Positions 17,378 through 25,211 of a stretch of DNA of 34,830 nt are shown piece after piece. Each line of letters opens with the position of its first letter. The first letter of the stretch is position 1. The stretch is from Lachnospiraceae bacterium (GTDB lineage: Bacteria; Bacillota; Clostridia; Lachnospirales; Lachnospiraceae): the NCBI GenBank assembly GCA_021205225.1, contig JAJPXX010000133.1:1-34830 (forward strand), given 5' to 3'. A program made the translations under genes and the position numbers. The notes beneath the pieces were generated by a model. The model did no database searches, was not told the DNA's origin, and saw only the letters and a list, made by a program, of their open reading frames with translations.

Positions 17378-18355
17378 TTATGCAAAGCTTCTTTTCCATA
17401 TCCACTCCACGATGTCCTTCCACGCTTTTTCTTTATCTGTCTCATTGAGCAGCTCATGCCGGTCTTCCGGGTAAAGAATACAGGAAACGTCGCGCATCCC
17501 GATCGCGCGGAACTGTTCCTCTACCCGATGCACGCCCTTGCCGGACGCGCCGACCGGATCCTCTGCCCCGGAAACAAACAGCACCGGCAGGTCGCGCGGC
17601 ATACGCCGCAGATACTCTGTCCGATTGATCTTATACAGAGTCAGCATCAGCGTGTAATAACCATTAAAGGTAAAGGAGAACCCGCACCTGGGATCTGCCA
17701 GATAAGCGTCCACATTTTCTTCATTTCGCGAGAGCCAGTCAGCAGATGTCCGGTTCGGTGCAAACTGCTTATTGTAAATGCCAGAGGTCATCCATTCGAA
17801 CAGACGGCTGTGATAGTGCCATCCAAACAGTTTTCCGCCGATCCGGCAAAGAGCCAGAGCAAGCTTCACTTCCGGTTCCGGATGATACCCCGTACCGCAG
17901 AGAATCGCCCCATTCACGCCGTTTCCATAGCAGCAGATATACTGCCGGGTAAGGAAAGATCCCATGCTGTGTCCCAGAATAAAATACGGCACGCCGTCAT
18001 AGTCCTTTTTCATCAGGCGGTAAACATGATGGATATCACGCACCAGAGCGCGGTTACCATTTTTTTCCGCAAAGAAACCATATTCCGGCATAGCGGCAGA
18101 TTGCGCCAGCGCATCGGAAGACGCTCCGCGTGGTGCTGATGCTGCGGAATCTCCGTGTCCGAGATGGTCATGCCCGGCCACCGCAAAGCCCTGCTCCGTC
18201 AGATACTCCGCGAACGCGCTGTAACGGGCAATGTATTCCGACATTCCGTGGACAAGCTGTACGACTCCCTGCACAGCTCCGTCCGGAAGCCAGCGCATCC
18301 CGTGAATCTGCTTCGTGCCATCACTGGATGGGAAATAAAAATGTTCTGTTCGCAT
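17378..18355 (-). CDS. Alpha/beta hydrolase, lysophospholipase or monoacylglycerol lipase type
   Basis: The 325-residue protein has the serine hydrolase 4 (hydrolase_4) fold: oxyanion region VVQLVHGMSEYIARY near residue 31, D63-containing GHDHLGHGDS, nucleophile S130 in LGHSMGS, catalytic D266 in SGAEDPVG and H300 in EDRHELLNE. These fit enzymes that release fatty acids from monoacylglycerols or lysophospholipids; the natural substrate is not known. No signal peptide is seen. The start MRTEHFYF has GGAAGGAG seven bases upstream, which rules out the longer frame that overlaps rsmA. It lies 17 bases after rsmA and 25 before the dipeptidase, in one apparent operon. Confidence 0.9.
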   Translation of the reverse strand: MRTEHFYFPSSDGTKQIHGMRWLPDGAVQGVVQLVHGMSEYIARYSAFAEYLTEQGFAVAGHDHLGHGDSAASAPRGASSDALAQSAAMPEYGFFAEKNGNRALVRDIHHVYRLMKKDYDGVPYFILGHSMGSFLTRQYICCYGNGVNGAILCGTGYHPEPEVKLALALCRIGGKLFGWHYHSRLFEWMTSGIYNKQFAPNRTSADWLSRNEENVDAYLADPRCGFSFTFNGYYTLMLTLYKINRTEYLRRMPRDLPVLFVSGAEDPVGASGKGVHRVEEQFRAIGMRDVSCILYPEDRHELLNETDKEKAWKDIVEWIWKRSFA

Positions 18356-18372
18356 ACTGACACTCCTTCCAT

Positions 18373-19239
18373 TCATGTCTCTTGCAAAAGCGCATCCGAC
18401 AGTGCCGCAAACTGCTTTAAAGTCAGAGTCTCTCCCCGCACTGTCTCGCCAAGCCCCGCCTTCCATAGCGCCGCAAGAATCTGTTCTCTGGAATAATCCA
18501 GATCGCCGGCGTTTTTCAGTCCATTAACCAGCGTCTTTCTGCGCTGGTTGAACGAAGCACGAATCAGGCGAAACATCAGCCTCTCATCCTGCACTAAAAC
18601 CGCGGGGGCACTCCTGCGCGTCAGGACGATCACCGCGCTGCCGACGCCCGGACGCGGGATGAAACAGTTCGGCGGTACGTTTGCCGCCAGGTACGGCTCG
18701 GCGTAATACTGTACCGCCAGAGAGAGCGCGCCATAGTCCTTTGTACCGGGACCAGCCTGCATCCGCAGCGCCACTTCCTTCTGCACCATTACCGTGATGC
18801 TTTCCAGCGGCACATCGCTCTCTAAAAGACCCATGACAATCGGCGTTGTGATGTAATACGGAAGGTTGCCAACGACTTTAATCGGCCGCCCGCCATTCTT
18901 CTCCCTCGCCAGCGCAGCGATGTCCACTTTCAGGATATCCTCGTTGATCACCGTCACGTTATCATATGCCAAAAGCGTCTCCTCCAGAATCGGAATCAGA
19001 TTCCGGTCAATCTCAACAGCGGCTACTTCCCGCGCCGCCTCCGCCAGGTATTGCGTCATCGTCCCGATCCCCGGCCCAATCTCCAGGACAAAATCATCCT
19101 TCGTAATCTGCGCAGCCGCAATAATCTTCTCCAGCACATGCGCGTCAATTAAAAAATTCTGTCCGAACTTTTTCTGAAAATTAAAATGGTTCTTCTGAAT
19201 AACTTCAATGGTCTTCTGTGGGTTTGAAAGCTTTTCCAT
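18373..19239 (-). CDS. rsmA: 16S rRNA (adenine1518/1519-N6)-dimethyltransferase
   Basis: RsmA (KsgA) dimethylates two adjacent adenosines in the 3' end helix of 16S rRNA during late 30S assembly; loss gives kasugamycin resistance in other bacteria. The 288-residue sequence has KKFGQNFLID (residues 23-32), the SAM-binding motif EIGPGIGTMTQ (53-63), the acidic D78 region VEIDRN, and the catalytic NLPYYI (125-130). The C-terminal helical part includes the typical RASFNQRRKTLVNGLK. The start MEKLSNPQKT is chosen because family similarity begins there; only a weak ribosome site precedes it. The frame is open upstream through a palindromic spacer to 19386, which is not coding by this reading. Confidence 0.97.
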   Translation of the reverse strand: MEKLSNPQKTIEVIQKNHFNFQKKFGQNFLIDAHVLEKIIAAAQITKDDFVLEIGPGIGTMTQYLAEAAREVAAVEIDRNLIPILEETLLAYDNVTVINEDILKVDIAALAREKNGGRPIKVVGNLPYYITTPIVMGLLESDVPLESITVMVQKEVALRMQAGPGTKDYGALSLAVQYYAEPYLAANVPPNCFIPRPGVGSAVIVLTRRSAPAVLVQDERLMFRLIRASFNQRRKTLVNGLKNAGDLDYSREQILAALWKAGLGETVRGETLTLKQFAALSDALLQET

Positions 19240-19365
19240 ATAAATATCTGCCTGAAACGGCGGCAGCGCCGGTCCCACACGCAGCGTCTTTCCATTGGCT
19301 GGCACAGCCTGCCGCCGGACGCACGCAAAGGGGCGCTGCCACAATCCTTTCAAATAGTGATTAAA

Positions 19366-19398
19366 GTTGCTGTGTGCCAGTGGCACACGTTTAGCAAC
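19366..19398. repeat. Nested palindrome in the tatD-rsmA spacer
   Basis: The 17-base palindrome GTGTGCCAGTGGCACAC (19372-19388) is flanked by a second inverted pair, GTTGCT (19366-19371) and AGCAAC (19393-19398), with four unpaired bases on one side. The transcript of the tatD-rsmA spacer (243 bases) would fold into a strong hairpin here. There is no T tract. A dispersed repeat or a processing site is possible. Confidence 0.6.
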
Positions 19399-19482
19399 GA
19401 CCGAAGCGACAGCGTAGACGGGTCGTGTGCATCGAACAACTCAGAAACCGAAACGCAGGTTTTCGGCCTGCCGCTCCAACTT

Positions 19483-20253
19483 TTACTCGTCCAGCCGATA
19501 TACCTTCCTCGCGTTTGCATAAGTGACAGCCTCCACTTCGCACGCTTCAATCCCCCTAATCCGGGCAATTGCCTCAATTACCAGAGGCAGATACAGGGAG
19601 GAATTGCGCTTTCCGCGGTGTGGCGCGGGCGCCAGATAAGGACAGTCCGTCTCCACCACGATACGATCCAGCGGAACCGCCGCCGCGACCTCTTTCATCA
19701 CGCGCGCGTTTTTAAAGGTGACTACGCCACCGACACCGATGTAGTACCCCAGCTTCACGTATTCCAGCGCCATCTGTGCGGATGAGGAAAAGCAGTGGAT
19801 GATGCCGCCTGTCGTCCCGGCGTGCTCCGCCTTCATCAGATCAAAGGTATCCTGCGCGGCCTCCCGGCTGTGAATGTTGACCGGCAGATCCGCCTCCTTC
19901 GCCATGCGCAGCTGGCGCACGAACCACTCCTTTTGCAATTCATGGCTTTCCTTATCCCAATAGTAATCCAGTCCGATCTCTCCGACCGCCACCGTCTCCG
20001 GTCTGCGGCAAAGCTCACATAGTCTGGCAAGCTTTTCTTCATTTAATTCGCCAACGTGATCCGGGTGAATGCCCGCCGCTGCGTAAAGAAACGGATAGCG
20101 CTTTGCAAGAAGCTGGCTTTCTTCCACATCCCGCCAGGATGCGCCCATATTTACGATACCGGTGACTCCGGCCGATTCCATCCCTGCCAGCAGCTCGTCC
20201 CGATCCTCATCAAAGGCTTCATCATTGTAGTGCGCATGCGTATCAAAAATCAT
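19483..20253 (-). CDS. tatD: TatD family metal-dependent hydrolase
   Basis: TatD proteins are TIM-barrel metal-dependent nucleases, reported to act as 3'-5' exonucleases or DNases. The 256-residue product has all expected metal ligands: H6 and H8 in DTHAHYND, E92 in GEIGLDYYWD, H128 in NIHSRE, H153 in IHCFSS and D203 in ETDCPYLAPAPHRGKRN. The start MIFDTHAH follows GAGGGTGAG; the frame is open to 20295 but those codons lack similarity. It is the promoter-proximal gene of the minus-strand run with rsmA, a common neighbour in Firmicutes. A TTGAAA-17-TATGAT promoter lies 62 bases upstream. Confidence 0.95.
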   Translation of the reverse strand: MIFDTHAHYNDEAFDEDRDELLAGMESAGVTGIVNMGASWRDVEESQLLAKRYPFLYAAAGIHPDHVGELNEEKLARLCELCRRPETVAVGEIGLDYYWDKESHELQKEWFVRQLRMAKEADLPVNIHSREAAQDTFDLMKAEHAGTTGGIIHCFSSSAQMALEYVKLGYYIGVGGVVTFKNARVMKEVAAAVPLDRIVVETDCPYLAPAPHRGKRNSSLYLPLVIEAIARIRGIEACEVEAVTYANARKVYRLDE

Positions 20254-20314
20254 CAGTCTCACCCTCATCATCTGCCCGCGCAGCATTCTTTCCATGATTT
20301 AAATAATCCCCTGT

Positions 20315-20343
20315 ATCATACAATTTCATCGTCTATATTTCAA
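20315..20343 (-). promoter_or_regulatory. Sigma-A-type promoter for tatD-rsmA-hydrolase-dipeptidase
   Basis: On the minus strand TTGAAA (20338-20343) and TATGAT (20315-20320) are 17 bases apart. It precedes the tatD start by about 60 bases. Confidence 0.7.
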
Positions 20344-20351
20344 GAGCAGCA

Positions 20352-20369
20352 AAAAAATAATTATTTTTT
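20352..20369. other. AT-only 18-base palindrome between divergent promoters
   Basis: AAAAAATAATTATTTTTT is perfectly self-complementary and sits between the tatD promoter and the promoter of the GGDEF gene. It may act as an A-tract/UP element for both promoters; this is inference. Confidence 0.5.
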
Positions 20370-20397
20370 CATATCTCTTTTTCCTTCGGAATATCTA

Positions 20398-20406
20398 TGA
20401 TATAAT
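20398..20406 (+). promoter_or_regulatory. Extended -10 promoter for the sensor-GGDEF gene
   Basis: TGATATAAT combines a TGn extension (20398-20400) with a perfect TATAAT (20401-20406). The -35 region is only T-rich, as is common for extended -10 promoters. The leader to 20481 is about 68 bases. Confidence 0.65.
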
Positions 20407-20480
20407 ATTCACATAGTTTTTCGTAACATTTGCCCTGCCCGTACACAAAAAGGCACATAGGGTGAGCAAAGAAGGGATGA

Positions 20481-22814
20481 ATGATGTACTACAAAAAGGA
20501 AAGAATTTCAGGCGGGAATCCTGCAGACAAAAAAATGACCGTTGGCGTACTTGTCAGCGGAATTCTCGATGATTTCACGCAGCACATCTGCAACGGCATT
20601 ATGGCAGAAGCGCAGGCTCAGAACGTAAATATCCTGATTCTTCCCGGCAAATATCTGGATCGAGATCTGATGGACAACCGTGAGCTGATGTATGAGTATC
20701 AGTACAGCACCGTCTTTTCCTATCTGGAAAAAGGGTGCGTCGATGCCCTGATCATCGCGGCCGACTGCATCGGCTGTTTTACCACGCAGGACCGGATGCG
20801 CCGCCTTCTGCACCAGTACGATGGGATTCCGGTGGTGCTGATTGCGGCCAAAATGGATGATTACGTGGACGTGACCTTTAAAAATGAGTCCGGGATCCGG
20901 GAAGGACTGGAATATCTGATTGATACCTGCGGCTTCACACGGATTGGCATGATCGGCGGACACGATAACAATACCGATGCGATCGAACGCCATGAAATTT
21001 TCTGCCGCGTCCTCGCCGAGCACGGGCTTGATTTTCCCGCACACCGCTATACAGAAGGAGATTTATCTTCAAAAAGCGGCATCGTTTATCGTACATTTCT
21101 GGATGAGAATCCGGATCTGGAAGCCATCTTCTGTGTCAATGATGATACTGCTCTCGGATTATACCAGGAGATGCATCGGCGCGGCCTTACGCCCGGACAC
21201 GATCTTTCCGTTCTCGGATTTGACGACGCGCCGGCCGGAGCAAAGGCCTCTCCCCCTCTGTCCACGGTACTCGCTGACCCGAACCAGTTAGGTGAAGCGT
21301 CTCTGCGCGCTGTACTGGATCTGTATTACGGCCGGCCGGTCAGGGAGCGCTCCATTCCCACGCATTTCATCCTGCGCGACTCTATTGCGCAGGGTACAGA
21401 AGGAAGGAAGAGTATTTTTCAGATTCTGAACGGACTGGAATCCGGATTTCATGATATTTTTTACCACAATTACCACGCAGAGGTTCAGGTCGATCTGGAA
21501 GAGGTTCGGCAATCCTATATCCGGATGTTTGAGTATTTTGCTGCTTATTTTATGCGAAAAGGAGACAATAGCGTCTCTGTCGCGGACGTAGGCTTTGCTC
21601 TCGATGATTTTCTGAGTCGGGATGTGGTGGGGATCGCCGATATGGATGGCCTGATGACAGGCTTCGAGCAGTTTTACCACGCTCTTCTGGAATTTCAGAC
21701 GGACAACGATTCCCGGTTCGAGCTGAGGAACGCCTTTTCAACCATCTACCGAAAGATTATCCGCGCTATGAACCGGCACTCCGCCACCGTGATGGAGCAG
21801 GAATATCGATTAAACTATAATATGAAGCTGTTTGTGCAGAATCTTCTGCAGTTTGAGCATGGGACAGATGAGAGCTTCTGCTCAATCCTGGAAAATCTGG
21901 ACTGGCTGCAGATCAGAAACGCCTGGCTCTATCTTCTCCCGACGCCTCTGGAACACCAGTTTCTGGAGCCATTTGGCACACCGGATACCCTGGAGCTGAA
22001 AGCAGTCTTAGAGGACGGCACTGTGCGCTCCGTGCCGCAGCCGGAGCAGCTGCAGACACTGCAGGAAGTATATCACAATACAAAACCATCCGGAAAGGAC
22101 GCGCACGCACAGATCATGCTCCCTCTTTTCTTTGGGAAAATCGTGTACGGCATCCTGATCTGCGACATGACCCACTCTCTGTATGTCAACGGAGAATTCC
22201 TGATCAATCAGCTAAGCTCCGCAATCAAAATGATTACCCTTCTTACGGCCAATGAAAAAATCCAGGCACAGCTGGAGGTGAACCTGGAAACGCTCAAAGA
22301 CCACAATGTTGAACTGGACGCCATTTCAAAGTCTGACCCGCTCACCGGCATTCTGAACCTCCGCGGCTTCTATGCACAGGCGGAAGAGTTCTTTGACAGG
22401 CTGCGGCGAGAGGGGTGCCATCAGATCGCCCTTTATATCGATATGAATAACCTGAAAATTGTCAACGATCGTTTCGGCCACAAAGAAGGAGATGCTTCTC
22501 TCCGGAAGATCGGCCAGGTTTTAAAAGAACTCGTAAACGGCCGCGGCATCACCGGACGCATCGGCGGGGATGAATTTACCTGCCTGATCAGGACGCGCAA
22601 AGGGGATGAAGGCAGGGAGCTTATCGAATCACTCTATGAAACATTTGACCAGTATAACCGTACCAGCGGCAAGCCTTACCTGCTGACCGTGTCCGCCGGA
22701 GCCTGTCTGATCGCGCCGGAGGATACTATTTCACTCAAGGATGCCCTGATCCGCGCGGATCAGAAGCTCTATGAGGTAAAAAAAGAGCGGAAATGGGCAG
22801 TCATAAAACAGTAA
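20481..22814 (+). CDS. LacI-like sugar-sensor domain fused to GGDEF diguanylate cyclase
   Basis: The 777-residue protein is predicted to be cytoplasmic: no signal peptide or membrane helix is seen. Residues about 20-310 form a periplasmic-binding-protein fold of the LacI/GalR regulator type (TVGVLVSGILDDFTQHICNGI, then GFTRIGMIGG, AIFCVNDDTALG and LSVLGFDDAP), but the N-terminal helix-turn-helix of true LacI regulators is absent. A central region (about 310-590) has helical character. The C-terminal GGDEF domain starts near SDPLTGILNLRGF and has an intact active site RIGGDEF at 695-699, so it should make cyclic di-GMP from two GTP. The inhibitory I-site RxxD expected nine residues before GGDEF is missing (NGRG). 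AAGGGATG precedes two possible ATGs, 20481 and 20484; the second has the better spacing. It probably converts a small-molecule signal into cyclic di-GMP. Confidence 0.88.
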   Translation: MMYYKKERISGGNPADKKMTVGVLVSGILDDFTQHICNGIMAEAQAQNVNILILPGKYLDRDLMDNRELMYEYQYSTVFSYLEKGCVDALIIAADCIGCFTTQDRMRRLLHQYDGIPVVLIAAKMDDYVDVTFKNESGIREGLEYLIDTCGFTRIGMIGGHDNNTDAIERHEIFCRVLAEHGLDFPAHRYTEGDLSSKSGIVYRTFLDENPDLEAIFCVNDDTALGLYQEMHRRGLTPGHDLSVLGFDDAPAGAKASPPLSTVLADPNQLGEASLRAVLDLYYGRPVRERSIPTHFILRDSIAQGTEGRKSIFQILNGLESGFHDIFYHNYHAEVQVDLEEVRQSYIRMFEYFAAYFMRKGDNSVSVADVGFALDDFLSRDVVGIADMDGLMTGFEQFYHALLEFQTDNDSRFELRNAFSTIYRKIIRAMNRHSATVMEQEYRLNYNMKLFVQNLLQFEHGTDESFCSILENLDWLQIRNAWLYLLPTPLEHQFLEPFGTPDTLELKAVLEDGTVRSVPQPEQLQTLQEVYHNTKPSGKDAHAQIMLPLFFGKIVYGILICDMTHSLYVNGEFLINQLSSAIKMITLLTANEKIQAQLEVNLETLKDHNVELDAISKSDPLTGILNLRGFYAQAEEFFDRLRREGCHQIALYIDMNNLKIVNDRFGHKEGDASLRKIGQVLKELVNGRGITGRIGGDEFTCLIRTRKGDEGRELIESLYETFDQYNRTSGKPYLLTVSAGACLIAPEDTISLKDALIRADQKLYEVKKERKWAVIKQ

Positions 22815-22817
22815 AAC

Positions 22818-22856
22818 AACGGCATCCCGCTTTTTTACGGGATGCCGTTTCTTTCC
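22818..22856. terminator. Bidirectional intrinsic terminator
   Basis: AACGGCATCCCG (22818-22829) pairs perfectly with CGGGATGCCGTT (22838-22849), a 12-base stem with an 8-base loop, followed by TTCTTTCCC on the plus strand and by TGTTTTA on the minus strand. It separates the GGDEF gene from the end of the convergent antiporter operon. Confidence 0.92.
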
Positions 22857-22860
22857 CGTT

Positions 22861-25200
22861 TTACCACCACAGAATATATACCAGCGTCAGAATAAATCCA
22901 ATAATTACGAGCAGCAGCCCATAGGAAAGGCTTCGGGCTATGAGCGTATTGTTCTCCCGCCATACATCATAGCGCAGCGCCAGCTCACGCTGGTAGTCGA
23001 CGGTACCAGGGTTTTTGCGTCTCCAGGTACGGTTCGCAACTCTCTGAAAAGCATTCATCACTTTCCCCGCCGCATCGGTCAGCAGCGTTCCGTGCGGACG
23101 CTCGTGCGGCAGCGGAGAATCTTTGTAGACGCTCTTTCGCAGTCCCACCACAGAAAAATCGATCAGGCTGTCAAGCAGCCGCGCCGCGACATGTCCAACC
23201 GGGATCAGGAGCTTCACCAGCGTATCGGTCAGCACATCCAGCACATGGCAGATGGCTCCGAACACAAACGGCAGAAGCTGCAGCACAAGCGGACGATAGA
23301 TCAGATTTTCCAGATCCAGCCAGGATGGCCATGCGTTGATATACGCTCTCGATGCCGCAGTATATGCCGAAGAGGCTTTCTTTGCTTTTCCGCCTTTTGC
23401 ACGTTTCGGAACCGCAGCCTGCGCTACCTCTTTCATCAGCAGCTTTCGAATGACAAACAGATACACAACTGCCCCGATACAGATCGAGATCATCGCCCCG
23501 GAAAGATTCTTCAGGCTGAAATAGCTGACCACATGGCCAAATTCTTCGAGTCCCATAAAGCTTTGCCCAAGCTCTGCGGCTTTATCCATGACTGCATGCG
23601 GGAAAAGTCCCCATACCAGAAGGATCAGCGCGCTGCCCGTCAGGGCGAAGGTGCTCATCGGATTCATATAGTTCTTCTGCTCATCGTAGCTCTTCTGCAG
23701 CGTATCATCCGCATTTTTCTCCACAAAAATCGCCACAAAAAGCTTTGTCATATAGGCCACGGTCAGACCGCCGGAAAACAGGAAAAGATACTCCAGCGCA
23801 CGGAAAACGAGGCCGCCGCCATACTCCAGAATACTCTCGTGAAGCAGCGTTTTGCTGATATAACCGCCAAAGAGCGGAATACCGCCGATTGCGAGCGCGC
23901 CAACCAGGAAAATCACCTTCAGCAGAGGTTTTTTCCTGCCATAGCCGCGGATGACGTTCAGGTCGAGCGCGTGTACATTCATGTAAATCACACCAGCCGC
24001 CATGAACAACACCAGCTTAATCATGGAGTGATTCATCATGTGAAGCAGCGTTCCGTGTACAGCCAGCGCATTCTCCTCCCCGAGCATACACTGCATCCCC
24101 ACGCCGATCAGGATAAAGCCGATCTGCGACATGGAGGAGCAGGCAAGCGTCCGCTTGAGGTTAATCGAAAAAACCGCCAGCAGCGCGCCGCCGAACATGG
24201 TAATCGCGCCAATGATCAGAATCAGTGTTCCCCACTGCTTATCATGCAAAAACAATCCGCAGGAAATCACCAGAATGCCGTAAATACCGGTTTTCGTCAG
24301 GATACCGGAAAGCAGCGCGGACGCCGGAGCCGGAGCCACCGGATGCGCTTTCGGCAGCCAGATATGCAGCGGGAACGCGCCCGCCTTTGCCCCAAAGCCA
24401 ACCAGCATACAGCAGCCCAGCGCATAAAGCACCGGCTTATTTTCATACGCGGACGCAGCGGCAGAAAGCTCAGAAATCGTAAGCGTCCCCAACTCATGGT
24501 AAACGCCAAATATCCCCATCAGCATGACCAGACCGCCGAGCACCGCCACAGCCAGATACGTATCCGCCGCCCGGAGCGCCGCATTGTTTTCCTCATGCGC
24601 CACCCAGACATAGGAGGTAAAGGACATCATCTCGAAAAAGATAAAGGTTGTGTACAGATCTGCGGAGAAAAATACGCCAAGGGTCGCGCCCAGTGTCAGT
24701 AAAAAGAATACATAAAAACGATCGGATGACGGCTCTTTTTCTTCATGAGCGGCTTCCGGAACTCCCGCCGGATCGATCCCTGTCGCTCTCGCGGAAGTAT
24801 CCTGCTTCTTCGCGGAATGTCCGCTCATTTTCACCGCCGCGTGGTTTCCAAAATACTGCGGACACAAAAGCGCCGTCATCATCCACATCAGCCCGGCGAT
24901 GAGTCCATAGAGCAGCCGGAAGCCGTCCAGCGTAAAATGCAGGCCAAATCCGCAGACGCCAGGGACCGTCAGAGAGAAAACCGCGCTCTCCTGCGCATCC
25001 TGCGCACTGCTGATAAACAGAGTCAGCATCAGCAGAAATTCCGAGACCGCCACAATATCCGCCACCAGCGCACTGCCAGTCAGGAAGAAGCGGGAGTGCG
25101 TTCCGTTTTCATTTTTGACGCATCCGCGAAGCGCCCACGCCAGGAGGCCGCCGATCATCGGATAAAATACCAGCACAGCCAGCATACCATTCATATTCAT
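22861..25200 (-). CDS. Proton-conducting antiporter subunit, NuoL/MrpA-like, extended C-terminus
   Basis: This last gene of the Mrp-type operon encodes about 779 residues. The core (about 1-560) is a 14-helix NuoL/M/N-type module with the conserved ion-path residues: E190 in FIFFEMMSFTSY, K272 in GFGAKAGAFPLHIWLPKAHP, K303 in SGILTKTG, a lysine in HSMIKLVLF and one in FGGYISKTLL. A hydrophilic loop of about 40 residues (121-160) lies between helices. The last 200 or so residues have two or three hydrophobic segments and a terminal helix (SYGLLLVIIGFILTLVYILWW region), resembling the C-terminal extension of NuoL or hydrogenase-type subunits rather than MrpD. AAGGAGG is three bases before ATG 25200 and nine before ATG 25194, so the second start may be used. 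Confidence 0.88.
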   Translation of the reverse strand: MNMNGMLAVLVFYPMIGGLLAWALRGCVKNENGTHSRFFLTGSALVADIVAVSEFLLMLTLFISSAQDAQESAVFSLTVPGVCGFGLHFTLDGFRLLYGLIAGLMWMMTALLCPQYFGNHAAVKMSGHSAKKQDTSARATGIDPAGVPEAAHEEKEPSSDRFYVFFLLTLGATLGVFFSADLYTTFIFFEMMSFTSYVWVAHEENNAALRAADTYLAVAVLGGLVMLMGIFGVYHELGTLTISELSAAASAYENKPVLYALGCCMLVGFGAKAGAFPLHIWLPKAHPVAPAPASALLSGILTKTGIYGILVISCGLFLHDKQWGTLILIIGAITMFGGALLAVFSINLKRTLACSSMSQIGFILIGVGMQCMLGEENALAVHGTLLHMMNHSMIKLVLFMAAGVIYMNVHALDLNVIRGYGRKKPLLKVIFLVGALAIGGIPLFGGYISKTLLHESILEYGGGLVFRALEYLFLFSGGLTVAYMTKLFVAIFVEKNADDTLQKSYDEQKNYMNPMSTFALTGSALILLVWGLFPHAVMDKAAELGQSFMGLEEFGHVVSYFSLKNLSGAMISICIGAVVYLFVIRKLLMKEVAQAAVPKRAKGGKAKKASSAYTAASRAYINAWPSWLDLENLIYRPLVLQLLPFVFGAICHVLDVLTDTLVKLLIPVGHVAARLLDSLIDFSVVGLRKSVYKDSPLPHERPHGTLLTDAAGKVMNAFQRVANRTWRRKNPGTVDYQRELALRYDVWRENNTLIARSLSYGLLLVIIGFILTLVYILWW

Positions 25201-25211
25201 CGTCCTCCTTC

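Noticed and set aside
23092..24702. Open frame of more than 500 codons on the plus strand
   Set aside because: It is antisense to the antiporter gene at 22861-25200, is rich in His, Arg and Gln in the way shadow frames of membrane genes are, and lacks a ribosome site.
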